A stretch of 64,000 bases of DNA from JAFAHD01 sp035654355 (lineage in GTDB: Bacteria > Vulcanimicrobiota > Vulcanimicrobiia > Eremiobacterales > Eremiobacteraceae), in assembly GCA_035654355.1 (NCBI GenBank), contig DASRXC010000078.1, positions 22,119 through 86,118 on the forward strand. Direction: 5' to 3'. Position 1 is the first letter of the stretch; each line of letters begins with the position of its first letter. A model generated the notes under the pieces. It saw only the letters and a list, made by a program, of their open reading frames with translations, searched no databases and was not told where the DNA came from. Positions 27,255-35,555 of the stretch are shown one piece after another. Made by a program: the position numbers and the translations under genes.

Positions 27255-28784
27255 ATGAGAACCGCTTACGTCAACGCGCGGGTCACCACGCTGGACCCAT
27301 CGGCGCCCCACGCTGCGGGGATTGTGTGCGCGGGCGGCGTCGTCGAGCGGCTCCTCCCTGAGGTGCCGGTCGGCTTGCCGTCGCACACGCAAGTCGTCGA
27401 TTGCAACGGCGTCGCAATCGTGCCCGGATTCCACGACTGCCACGTACACTTGACCGATACCGGGTTGCTTGCCGGCGATCACGACATGCGCGACTGCTCA
27501 AACGTCGCTGCGATGGTGAAGCGCACGGAGGCGCTCTGTCGTGCCCAGGGGTCATCACGCGATCCGATCTATGCGGGCAACTACGAAGAGGCGGCCATCG
27601 CAGAAGCGCGTCCTCCAACGCGGATCGAGCTCGATCGCGTCTCGGGAGACGTTCCCGTGGTGCTCACCCGCGTGGACGGCCACTCGTCTGTGGCGAACAG
27701 CGCGGCGTTTGCGTTGCTCGCGATCGACGGAATGGATGGCGTCGAGCGGGATGAGAGCGGCTCGCCGACCGGCGGGCTGCGGGCAGCCGCCAACTATGCG
27801 GCCCAGAATGGGATTGTCGCCGCGTTGTCAACGGAGGCACGGCGCGCAGCAGACATGCGCGCCGCGGATATCGCGCTGCGTGCGGGCATCACGACCGCGC
27901 ACAACGTCATCATCGGCGACGAGCCGTTTGAAGCGCTTGCCGACCGCTATCGCCGCGATGCCGCGTTGCCGATCCGCGTCATCTCCAAGAGTTGCTCGAC
28001 CGACGTGCGCAAGGTCAAACGGCTTGGCGGACGCGTGTTCGGCGGCGACATCTTCGTCGATGGTTCGATCGGCTCGCGGACGGCTGCGGTAAGCGAGGCG
28101 TACCGCGACGGCGCGGGGAGTGGTTTGCTGTATCTGGGCGCAGACAACCTCGCGGAGCTTTTCGACGAAGCCGCAGAGCAGCAGCTCTCGCTTGGGGTTC
28201 ACGCGATCGGCGACCGCGCGATCGAGGCGACGATTGCAGCCTGGGAGCGCGTCATCGCCAAACGCGGCCCACTGAAAGGCGTGCGGCCATCGATCGATCA
28301 CTTTGAAATCGCGGCCGACGACCAGATCGCACGCGCGGCGAAGTGCGGGATGCTGCTCTCCATGCAGCCCGCGTTCGATCTCTTGTGGGGTGGCCAGGGC
28401 GGGATGTACGAGCAACGTCTGGGAGCGCCCGTCGCGCGCTCGATGAACCGCTTCAAAACCGCGAAGCGAGCGGGGTGCACGATCTGTGCAGGCTCCGACT
28501 CGCCGGTCACGCCGTTCTCTGCCCTGCTCGGCATCCGAGCGCTGATGAATCACAACGTCGCGGACGAGCGCTTCACCTTGGAGGAAGCGTTGCGCGCGTA
28601 CACAACCGATGCGGCAGCGCTCTCGTTTGACGAGGGCCGTAGAGGCATGCTCGCGCCCGGCTACGACGCCGATTTCGTCGCGTTGGAACATGGGCTCGAT
28701 ACGCTGCCGCCGGCGGAGATCGATTCGGTACGCGTGCTGATGACGGTCATCGCCGGAGAGATCCGTCTTGATCAGATGAGGTAG
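27255..28784 (+). CDS. Amidohydrolase 3-family metal hydrolase (YtcJ-like)
   Basis: 509 residues. FHDCHVHL near residue 60 is the HxH metal motif; the chain continues with HAIGDRAIEA, DHFEIAADDQ and GSDSPVTPFSALLGIRALMNH, as in the YtcJ/amidohydrolase 3 branch. Such enzymes hydrolyse amide or related bonds on small molecules, with unknown physiological substrate. N- and C-terminal beta-sandwich pieces (TLDPSAPHAAGIVCAGG; ADFVALEHGLDTLPP) complete the fold. Start ATG at 27255 after a 36-bp gap from the aminopeptidase. Confidence 0.9.
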   Translation: MRTAYVNARVTTLDPSAPHAAGIVCAGGVVERLLPEVPVGLPSHTQVVDCNGVAIVPGFHDCHVHLTDTGLLAGDHDMRDCSNVAAMVKRTEALCRAQGSSRDPIYAGNYEEAAIAEARPPTRIELDRVSGDVPVVLTRVDGHSSVANSAAFALLAIDGMDGVERDESGSPTGGLRAAANYAAQNGIVAALSTEARRAADMRAADIALRAGITTAHNVIIGDEPFEALADRYRRDAALPIRVISKSCSTDVRKVKRLGGRVFGGDIFVDGSIGSRTAAVSEAYRDGAGSGLLYLGADNLAELFDEAAEQQLSLGVHAIGDRAIEATIAAWERVIAKRGPLKGVRPSIDHFEIAADDQIARAAKCGMLLSMQPAFDLLWGGQGGMYEQRLGAPVARSMNRFKTAKRAGCTICAGSDSPVTPFSALLGIRALMNHNVADERFTLEEALRAYTTDAAALSFDEGRRGMLAPGYDADFVALEHGLDTLPPAEIDSVRVLMTVIAGEIRLDQMR

Positions 28785-28807
28785 ATGTGTCGCTCGAGGT
28801 CGTCAAC

Positions 28808-29011
28808 CTACTTCGCGAGCATCACCGAGCTGGACTTGATCACCGCGGTGACCTCGTCGCCGACCTTGAGCTCCAGCTCGTCGATCGCCTCAGCCGTCAC
28901 GACCGCGATGAGGTGATTGTCGCCGACGCGAATGCCGACTTTCGCTTGCAGTCCGTCGATGACGATCGTGTCAACGACGCCGGGCAGCTTATTGCGCGCG
29001 CTGAGTTTCAT
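28808..29011 (-). CDS. Mop-type molybdenum-pterin/molybdate-binding (TOBE) protein
   Basis: 67 residues, the usual size of single-domain Mop proteins. The sequence SARNKLPGVVDTIVIDGLQAKV...LIAVVTAEAIDELELKVGDEV is a clear TOBE domain, an OB fold that binds molybdate or related oxyanions as a multimer. ATG at 29011 lies inside the end of the upstream HTH gene (23-bp overlap). The arrangement looks like a molybdate-responsive regulator split into a DNA-binding and a ligand-binding gene, which is inference. Confidence 0.87.
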   Translation of the reverse strand: MKLSARNKLPGVVDTIVIDGLQAKVGIRVGDNHLIAVVTAEAIDELELKVGDEVTAVIKSSSVMLAK

Positions 29012-29363
29012 CGCCGGACGTCTGTGTGCGGTCTGCGTCGTCGATTGCGAAGGCGAGCATGAAGGCGGCCGAGATCCGCGGGTGCTCCAGCTCGCCGCCG
29101 ACCAGCGCGCGCACGCGATCCAAACGGTAGCGCACGCTGTTGCGGTGCAAGAAGAGCGCTTCGGCCGTGGCCGAGACGCTCGCGCCGCACTCGTAATACG
29201 TGCGCAAGGTCTTTTCGAGGTCGCTCCCGCGCTCGGCATCGGCGCGGCGCAAGCCGATCAGCAACTGGCGGCAGGCGTCAAGCGCAGCAGGTTCGGCGGC
29301 GGCGGCCGCGGCGGCGCGCTTCAGTACGTCGTCGGGAGAATGCAGCCGGCGCAGGGTGTTCAT
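28989..29363 (-). CDS. Short PucR-type helix-turn-helix protein
   Basis: 124 residues. The C-terminal half carries the PucR/CdaR-type HTH: TLRTYYECGASVSATAEALF followed by LHRNSVRYRLDRVRALVG. Full PucR proteins are 400-600 residues with an upstream sensor domain that is missing here. The N-terminal 60 residues are Ala-rich and helical. Starts: ATG at 29363 or GTG at 29396, neither with a good ribosome site. It overlaps the Mop gene, so the two are expressed together, and it diverges from the malic enzyme gene with only about 60 bp between them. Confidence 0.8.
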   Translation of the reverse strand: MNTLRRLHSPDDVLKRAAAAAAAEPAALDACRQLLIGLRRADAERGSDLEKTLRTYYECGASVSATAEALFLHRNSVRYRLDRVRALVGGELEHPRISAAFMLAFAIDDADRTQTSGDETQRAQ

Positions 29364-29424
29364 ACGACAAAAGTTGCGCGTCCGAAGGGCGGCCACCTAC
29401 GTGCTGGGGAAACGGGCGATTCCC

Positions 29425-30882
29425 ATGGCGAGCCAGCTCAAGATCGCCTTTTCGGCGATTGTCCGCATCGAGGCACCGACGACGCTCGGCACGTTCGCGC
29501 AGATCGCTTCGAAGATCGCCGAACTTGGCGGGCGCATCGGCGCCGTTGACGTCAGCCGCGTCGGCACCAAACGAGCGATCCGCGACATCAGTGTCGACGT
29601 CGCGGACGAAGCGCACCTGCAAGCGGTCGTCGCAGCCATCTCGACAGTTGAGGGCGTGCGCATCATCCATGTCACCGACCGCACGTTCCTCGCGCATCTC
29701 GGCGGCAAGATCGAGGTCAATCCCAAACAGCCTGTGACCAATCGCGAGGTGCTTTCTCGCGTCTACACGCCGGGCGTCGCCCGCGTGAGCCTCGCCCTCG
29801 CAGAAGATCCATCCAAAGCGTATAGCCTGACGGTCAAGCGAAACATGGTCGCGATCGTGTCGGACGGCACCGCCGTGCTTGGGCTGGGCGATGTCGGCCC
29901 GTACGCCGCGCTGCCGGTGATGGAAGGCAAGGCGATGCTCTTCAAGCAGTTCGCCGGCGTCGACGCGTTCCCGATCTGTCTGGACACCAAAGATCCGGAA
30001 GAGATCGTCAAGACCGTCCTTTATATCGCGCCGGTGTTCGGCGGCGTCAATCTCGAAGACATCTCGTCACCGCGCTGCTACGAGATCGAACGGCGTTTGA
30101 TCGAAGCGCTCGAGATGCCGGTGATGCACGACGATCAACACGGCACCGCGATCGTGATCCTCGCCGCTCTGATCAACGCGCTCAAAGTGGTGCACAAGCG
30201 CATCGAAGATGTACGCATCGTCATCCTCGGTATCGGCGCGGCCGGTTCCGCCTGCGCCAAGATCTTGCTGTCGGCCGGGGCGGGCGACGTCGTCGGCGTC
30301 GATCGCAATGGAGCGCTCGTGCCCGGCTGGGATTATTCGGGCAATGCGATGATGCAGTGGGTCGCCGATCACAGCAACAAGGAAAGGCGCAGCGGACCGC
30401 TTTCGACGGTGCTCGAGGGCGCCGACGTCTTCATCGGCTTGTCCGCGCCGAACATACTCAACGTCGACGACCTCAAGCGCATGGCCAAGGATCCGATCGT
30501 CTTCGCGATGGCCAACCCGTTGCCGGAGATCGCGCCTGACGTCGCCGAACCGTACGTCGCCGTCATGGGAACTGGCCGGTCCGACTATCCAAATCAGATC
30601 AATAACCTGCTCGCGTTTCCTGGCGTGTTCCGCGGCGCACTCGATGCGCGCGCGCGTTGCATCAACGAGCCGATGAAGCTCGCGGCCGCCCACGCGATCG
30701 CGTCGGTGATCGCTCCGGACGAGTTGTCGTCCGAATATATCATACCGAGCGTTTTTGATTCGCGCGTCGTTGAAGCGGTCAGCAAAGCGGTCGCGAACGC
30801 CGCGCAGGAATCCGGTGTCGCGCGCCGGGCGGCTCCGGGCGAAGAGTTCGAAACACCCGAGAAGACGACCGCGCGAATGTGA
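29425..30882 (+). CDS. NAD(P)-dependent malic enzyme with N-terminal ACT domain
   Basis: 485 residues. It decarboxylates malate to pyruvate. Residues 1-85 form an ACT-type regulatory domain (FSAIVRIEAPTTLGTFAQIA). The malic domain follows: YTPGVARV, GDVGPYAALPVMEGK, DTKDPEEIV and PVMHDDQHGTAIV with the catalytic Asp pair. The Rossmann site is VILGIGAAGSACAKIL. An N-terminal ACT domain suggests feedback control by a small ligand, for example an amino acid. ATG at 29425 is preferred; GTG at 29401 is in frame. It is followed 43 bp later by the 2-oxoacid dehydrogenase genes, which could consume its pyruvate. Confidence 0.92.
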   Translation: MASQLKIAFSAIVRIEAPTTLGTFAQIASKIAELGGRIGAVDVSRVGTKRAIRDISVDVADEAHLQAVVAAISTVEGVRIIHVTDRTFLAHLGGKIEVNPKQPVTNREVLSRVYTPGVARVSLALAEDPSKAYSLTVKRNMVAIVSDGTAVLGLGDVGPYAALPVMEGKAMLFKQFAGVDAFPICLDTKDPEEIVKTVLYIAPVFGGVNLEDISSPRCYEIERRLIEALEMPVMHDDQHGTAIVILAALINALKVVHKRIEDVRIVILGIGAAGSACAKILLSAGAGDVVGVDRNGALVPGWDYSGNAMMQWVADHSNKERRSGPLSTVLEGADVFIGLSAPNILNVDDLKRMAKDPIVFAMANPLPEIAPDVAEPYVAVMGTGRSDYPNQINNLLAFPGVFRGALDARARCINEPMKLAAAHAIASVIAPDELSSEYIIPSVFDSRVVEAVSKAVANAAQESGVARRAAPGEEFETPEKTTARM

Positions 30883-30925
30883 TATTCAAGGGGAAGAGCG
30901 CCGCCGGGGAGTAACCGATACGGCT

Positions 30926-31942
30926 ATGAAAAGCGAGCCCCGCATTCGCGCGGCGCTGCCCGAAGGGCTCACACCCGAACGGCTCCGCGAGATGTATGCG
31001 AAGATGGTCTTGACACGCCTGTGCGACGACCGCGCGTTCGCGCTGAACCGCCAGGGCAAGATCCCGTTCGCAGCCACCTGCCAAGGCCACGAGGCTGTGC
31101 AGGCTGGGGCGGCATTTGCCGTGCGGCGCGGCACCGATTGGCTTGTGCCGTACTATCGCGATACGTGCCTTGCGCTGTCATCCGGCGTGACGGCCAAAGA
31201 GCAGCTCATGTGCCTGTTCGCGCGCAAAGGCGACATCTTCTCGAGCGGCCGCCAGTTCCCCAACCACTACAGCGTGCCCGACCGCAACATCGCGAGCATC
31301 TCGAGCATCATCGCCGCACACGTGACGCACGGCGTGGGTATGGCGCTCGCCTTCAAGATGCGCAAGGAACAAGCGGTCGTGCTCATCACCTTCGGCGAGG
31401 GCTCGACGAGCGAAGGCGAGTGGCACGAAGCGCTCAACTTCGCCAGCATCCATAAAGTCCCGTGCGTCTTCTTGTGCGAGAACAACGAGTACGCGATCTC
31501 GGTGCCGCAGAAGATGCAGATGGCGATCCAGAACGTCGCCGACCGCGCCGCTGGCTACGGCATGCCCGGCGTGATCTGTGACGGCACAGATCCGGTCGTC
31601 ACCTATTCATGCGTGCACGAAGCAGTCGAGCGCGCGCGGCGCGGCGACGGGCCGACGCTCGTCGAAGCCAAGTGCTATCGCGCGATGTCGCACACGTCAG
31701 ACGACAACCAGCTGACCTATCGCACACCCGAAGAGATCGAGGCCGTCAAGTCGCGCGATCCTCTGCCGAAATTTGAAGCCTGGCTCAAGGATCGCGGGCT
31801 CGCCGACGACGCGTTCTTCGAAGAGGTCCGCGAAAAAGCGCAGCGCGAGGTCGACGAGGCGACTGATTGGGCCGAGGCGCAGCCGCCGCCGACCGAAGAA
31901 GATCTGTACACGCACGTGTACGCGTCGGGGCCGCTCTCCTGA
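30926..31942 (+). CDS. 2-oxoacid dehydrogenase E1 component, alpha subunit
   Basis: 338 residues. Thiamine diphosphate-dependent decarboxylase half-subunit of the PDH/BCKDH complex. Visible: YYRDTCLAL, HGVGMALAFKMRK, the TPP motif ITFGEGSTSEGEWHEALNFA and CENNEYAIS, and the phosphorylation-loop-like region YRAMSHTSDDNQLTYR. The HTSDDN loop recalls branched-chain E1 more than pyruvate E1, but the substrate cannot be settled by reading. The start at 30926 has GGGGAG 15 bp upstream. It overlaps the E1 beta start as TGATG. Confidence 0.92.
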   Translation: MKSEPRIRAALPEGLTPERLREMYAKMVLTRLCDDRAFALNRQGKIPFAATCQGHEAVQAGAAFAVRRGTDWLVPYYRDTCLALSSGVTAKEQLMCLFARKGDIFSSGRQFPNHYSVPDRNIASISSIIAAHVTHGVGMALAFKMRKEQAVVLITFGEGSTSEGEWHEALNFASIHKVPCVFLCENNEYAISVPQKMQMAIQNVADRAAGYGMPGVICDGTDPVVTYSCVHEAVERARRGDGPTLVEAKCYRAMSHTSDDNQLTYRTPEEIEAVKSRDPLPKFEAWLKDRGLADDAFFEEVREKAQREVDEATDWAEAQPPPTEEDLYTHVYASGPLS

Positions 31943-32925
31943 TGGCGACCAAAACGGTTCTCGAAGGCGTGCGCGACGCGCTTTATAATGAGATGTCGCG
32001 CGACGAGCGCGTCTTCATCATGGGAGAAGACGTCGGCGCGCGCGGCAACGTCTTTCTCATCACCCAAGGTTTCTTGGACAAGTTCGGACGCCAGCGCGTC
32101 ATCGACACTCCGCTCGCCGAAGCGTCGATCGTCGGCGTCGCCGTCGGTGCGGCCATGGCAGGCATGCGTCCTGTTGCCGAGATCCAGTTCGCCGACTTCA
32201 TCTATCCCGCGTACAACCAGATCGTCGGTGAGGCGGCGAAGATCCGATATCGAAGCGCCGGCGGCAACACGTGTCCGATGGTCATCCGCACGCCGTACGG
32301 CGGTGGCGTGCGCGGCGCATTGTCGCACTCCGTCAGCGTCGAAGCGTTATTCTACCACGTGCCGGGTTTGAAGATCGTTGTACCGTCGACGCCGGCTGAC
32401 GCGCAAGGCTTGTTGACGAGTGCGATCCGCGACGACGATCCGGTGATGTGTCTGGAGCACAAGCGCACGTATCGCCTCATCAAAGGCGACGTGCCCGAAG
32501 GCGATTTCACCGTGCCGATCGGCAAGGCGTCCATCGCCCGCGAAGGCAAAGACCTCACGGTGATCACGTATGGGTTGATGCGGCACACCTCTATGGAGGC
32601 GGCCGAGAAGGTCGCTGCTGAGGGCATCGACGCTGAAATCGTCGATTTGCGCTCGATTCGGCCGATGGATAGAGAGACGATCCTCAACAGCGTGACCAAG
32701 ACCCGCCGGGCGCTCATCGTCCATGAAGACAACAAGTTCGGCGGCGTCGGCGCCGAGGTCGCAGCGATCATCGCCGAAGAGGCGTTGTTCGATCTCGACG
32801 CGCCTATCCGGCGCGTATGTGGGCCGGACGTGCCCGCGATGGGATACGCCAAGGAGTATGAGGAGGCGTTCATGCCGAGCGCCGAGCGCATCGCGACTGC
32901 GATGCGCGAGCTGGCCGCATATTGA
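31942..32925 (+). CDS. 2-oxoacid dehydrogenase E1 component, beta subunit
   Basis: 327 residues. Partner of the upstream alpha subunit. The diagnostic blocks are FIMGEDVGARGNVF, RVIDTPLAEASIVGVAVGAA, EIQFADFIYPAYNQIV and VRGALSHSVSVEALFYHVPGL, and the C-terminal transketolase domain has VDLRSIRPMDRETI and HEDNKFGGVGAEVAA. Cytoplasmic. The ATG overlaps the alpha stop by 1 bp, so the two subunits are made in a fixed ratio. A 75-bp gap separates it from E2. Confidence 0.94.
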   Translation: MATKTVLEGVRDALYNEMSRDERVFIMGEDVGARGNVFLITQGFLDKFGRQRVIDTPLAEASIVGVAVGAAMAGMRPVAEIQFADFIYPAYNQIVGEAAKIRYRSAGGNTCPMVIRTPYGGGVRGALSHSVSVEALFYHVPGLKIVVPSTPADAQGLLTSAIRDDDPVMCLEHKRTYRLIKGDVPEGDFTVPIGKASIAREGKDLTVITYGLMRHTSMEAAEKVAAEGIDAEIVDLRSIRPMDRETILNSVTKTRRALIVHEDNKFGGVGAEVAAIIAEEALFDLDAPIRRVCGPDVPAMGYAKEYEEAFMPSAERIATAMRELAAY

Positions 32926-33000
32926 GGCGTTCGACACGATGATGCAGGACGGGCTCACGAAGCCCGTCTGCCGACGAACCGGACTGTACGAGAGGAGACC

Positions 33001-34569
33001 ATGCCGCAGGTAGTGATGCCGCAGCTCGGCGAGACGGTGACGGAAGGCACCGTCGGCCGCTGGCTTAAGAAAGTCGGCGAGCCTGTCGCGAAATACGAGC
33101 CGCTCCTGGAAGTCGAGACCGATAAGGTCGCCTCGGAGATCCCGTCGCCGTTTGCCGGCACGCTGTCCGCGATCATGGCGGAAGAAGGCGCAACGGTTCC
33201 TGTCGGCTCGCCCGTGTGCGAGATTCTCGGCGCGGGTGAAGCGCCCAGCACTGCGGCAACCGCGACGACACCATCGCCATCTGCGGCCTCTGCACCGGCC
33301 GCCGCACCAGCGCAGGTAGCTGACACAGCACCTGCACCGGCGCCAACGCCGCCGGCACCGTCACCATCGCCGGAGCCGGAACCAGTACAAGCCGGCACTG
33401 TCGCACCGCCGCCCGCGCCGAATGTCGCCGGGTCGCAGTCGACCGATCAATCAGGCAACGGAGCGCGTTATTCGCCCGCCGTGCGACGGCTCGCACGCAT
33501 GCATCACATCGATCTTACCGGCGTGACCGGATCCGGCCGTGGTGGTCGATTGACGGCGCGCGACGTCATCGCGCACGTCGAGTCCGGCGCCCCGGCCCCG
33601 TCCGCGGCACAACGTCAACAACCGCCGGCTGCAAGCGCGGCTGCACCGCCCACAACACCGCCGGCTGCGCCGACGCGCGCTCCGACTCCGGCGAGCGCAA
33701 CTCCAGCCGCGGCGTCGGTCGTACCGCCAGCTGCTGCGCCGGCAAAACCAGCTGCGCCCAGTGCTCCGGCAGCGCCGCCGAGTGCCGCACCCGTTCCGTC
33801 TGCGCCGGCTGCACCAAGTGCACCGTCAGCGCCTATTGCTGCAAAGCCGATGACGGTCACGCCCGTGCCGATCGCGCCGCCAGGGCCAGAAGACACCGTC
33901 ATCCGCCTCACGCAGATGCGCAAAACGATCGCCGAGCGCATGGTGCTGTCGAAGACCACCATACCGCATGCGTGGTCGATGGTCGAAGCCGACGTCACGA
34001 ACATCGTGAAGTGGCGCGCGCGCGAGAAGGATGCGTTCAAGGCACGCGAGGGAGTCAACCTCACATACTTGCCGATCGTGATTCAAGCGGTCTGTGCAGC
34101 GATCCGCGAGTACCCGATGGTCAATGCGACGTGGGCGGGTGACTCGATCATCCAGCGCAAGCACATCAACGTCGGGGTGGCGGTCGACATCGAGGAAGGC
34201 CTCATCGTCCCCGTTATCAAGGACGCGGACCGTTACAACCTGGGCGGGCTCGCGACCACTATCAATGAGCTTGCAACCCGCGCCCGCAATCGCAAGTTGA
34301 CGATGGACGACCTTATCGACGGCACGATCACTGTGGATAACACCGGAAGTCTAGGAAGCATCGCGTCGGTGCCGATCATCAATCCGCCGCAAGCCGCCAT
34401 CATGACGACCGAAGCTATCGTACGCCGTCCGTGGGTGGTCGACGACGCCATCGCGATCCGCGATATTATGAATCTTTGCTTGTGTTTGGACCACCGGGTC
34501 TTGGACGGCGCAGTCGCGTCCCATTTCCTGCAAGCCGTGAAAAAACGGCTCGAAAGCTTTACCGGCTAA
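33001..34569 (+). CDS. Dihydrolipoamide acyltransferase (E2) of a 2-oxoacid dehydrogenase
   Basis: 522 residues. One N-terminal lipoyl domain with lipoyl-lysine in VETDKVASE (Lys42), a peripheral-subunit-binding domain near residues 157-195 (YSPAVRRLARMHHIDLTGV), and a catalytic core from about 300 with DHRVLDG near residue 497. Two Ala/Pro linkers are unusually long: about residues 80-145 and 195-285. They give mobility to the lipoyl arm. No E3 (lipoamide dehydrogenase) gene lies nearby. ATG at 33001 is preceded by GAGGAG at 32992-32997. Confidence 0.93.
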   Translation: MPQVVMPQLGETVTEGTVGRWLKKVGEPVAKYEPLLEVETDKVASEIPSPFAGTLSAIMAEEGATVPVGSPVCEILGAGEAPSTAATATTPSPSAASAPAAAPAQVADTAPAPAPTPPAPSPSPEPEPVQAGTVAPPPAPNVAGSQSTDQSGNGARYSPAVRRLARMHHIDLTGVTGSGRGGRLTARDVIAHVESGAPAPSAAQRQQPPAASAAAPPTTPPAAPTRAPTPASATPAAASVVPPAAAPAKPAAPSAPAAPPSAAPVPSAPAAPSAPSAPIAAKPMTVTPVPIAPPGPEDTVIRLTQMRKTIAERMVLSKTTIPHAWSMVEADVTNIVKWRAREKDAFKAREGVNLTYLPIVIQAVCAAIREYPMVNATWAGDSIIQRKHINVGVAVDIEEGLIVPVIKDADRYNLGGLATTINELATRARNRKLTMDDLIDGTITVDNTGSLGSIASVPIINPPQAAIMTTEAIVRRPWVVDDAIAIRDIMNLCLCLDHRVLDGAVASHFLQAVKKRLESFTG

Positions 34570-34641
34570 CGCCCCCAAAGCCCCACCTAGCAAGGGGCAG
34601 GGACGCTTCGCACCCGAGCGGAACTGCCGACCCGTAATTAA

Positions 34642-34661
34642 TCGCAAAGTTGCCTTTGCGA
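34642..34661. repeat. 8-bp stem hairpin upstream of the lipoprotein gene
   Basis: TCGCAAAG and CTTTGCGA are separated by TTGC. There is no T-run after it on either strand, so it is not a classical terminator; it lies in the leader of the next gene and between it and E2. Confidence 0.45.
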
Positions 34662-34691
34662 CCATATCTCACGCTTGAGGAAAGGACCTCT

Positions 34692-35480
34692 ATGCGGATG
34701 AGCTTATCACGTTTGGCCGCGTTCGGGCTCGCGTTTATGGCCGGGGTAACTTTGGCGTCCTGTGCCAGCAGTAGCGCGCCGTTCCCAGGAACCGGTCCGA
34801 ATCCTCAGACCATCAGCTTCCCGGGCGGCGCGTCGCGCGTCCGCTTCGTCCAAGGTTCGCCGAACCTGAATCTCGGCATCAACCTGGTCGATTTGTACAT
34901 CGACAACAAGTTCGCCGGGACGTATTCGTACGGGACCGTCGGCGCGTGGATCTACTCGCTGCCGATCGGTGTGCACCGCTTCCAGCTCGTCCAAGCGGGG
35001 ACGACGAACCCGGTGTTCCTCGACTCGACGTTCACCGTTACCGCCAACAACAAGTACACGCTCATCGCTCAAGGCGATGCGGCGGTTCATTCGACGAAGT
35101 TCACGTTCGTCACGACGCCACACTACACCACGCCGTCAGGAGCGGTCGCGGCGAGCTTCTTCAACGCATCGCCGCGTAATTCGCTTGCGACGATGTTCTA
35201 CAATTGCATGACCGGCGGGCCGGCGTGTCTGAACGGCATTGGCGCCAACAATATCTTGTTCCACTCGGTCAACGATGGATGGTGCTTCGGGGCGTTCAAT
35301 GGCGCCACACTTGTCGCGTCGAACCCCCTCGGGACCAATCCCGTCGCTGGCACGTGCGCGATAGTCTTCCTGGTGCCGACGACGACAGCGCCGAGCAATA
35401 ACATCGAGTTCTTCCTTATCGATGACATCGCCACAGCCGGTTCGATCTTGCTCACTTCGACAGGCCAACAGAACGGCTGA
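34692..35480 (+). CDS. DUF4397-like lipoprotein
   Basis: 262 residues. Signal peptide with a clear lipobox, LASC near residues 21-24, so the protein is probably anchored to a membrane by a lipid. The mature part, RVRFVQGSPNLNLGINLVDL followed by GAWIYSLPIGVHRFQLV, has the DUF4397 pattern of cell-surface beta-sandwich repeats, and a second copy begins near ASFFNASPRNSLA. The function is unknown. AGGAAAGGA at 34678-34686 precedes the ATG. A strong terminator follows the stop. Confidence 0.82.
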   Translation: MRMSLSRLAAFGLAFMAGVTLASCASSSAPFPGTGPNPQTISFPGGASRVRFVQGSPNLNLGINLVDLYIDNKFAGTYSYGTVGAWIYSLPIGVHRFQLVQAGTTNPVFLDSTFTVTANNKYTLIAQGDAAVHSTKFTFVTTPHYTTPSGAVAASFFNASPRNSLATMFYNCMTGGPACLNGIGANNILFHSVNDGWCFGAFNGATLVASNPLGTNPVAGTCAIVFLVPTTTAPSNNIEFFLIDDIATAGSILLTSTGQQNG

Positions 35481-35503
35481 TCGCGAGGGACAACAGCTCG
35501 AAG

Positions 35504-35536
35504 AGCGGCGCCCGCCAGGGCGCCGCTTCCGTTTTA
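35504..35536 (+). terminator. Intrinsic terminator of the lipoprotein gene
   Basis: A perfect 10-bp GC stem (35504-35513 with 35518-35527, AGCGGCGCCC / GGGCGCCGCT) has a 4-nt loop and is followed by TCCGTTTTA. It lies 23 bp after the lipoprotein stop and before the convergent MFS gene. Confidence 0.85.
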
Positions 35537-35555
35537 TGGCCGAGCTGATTGGCCG

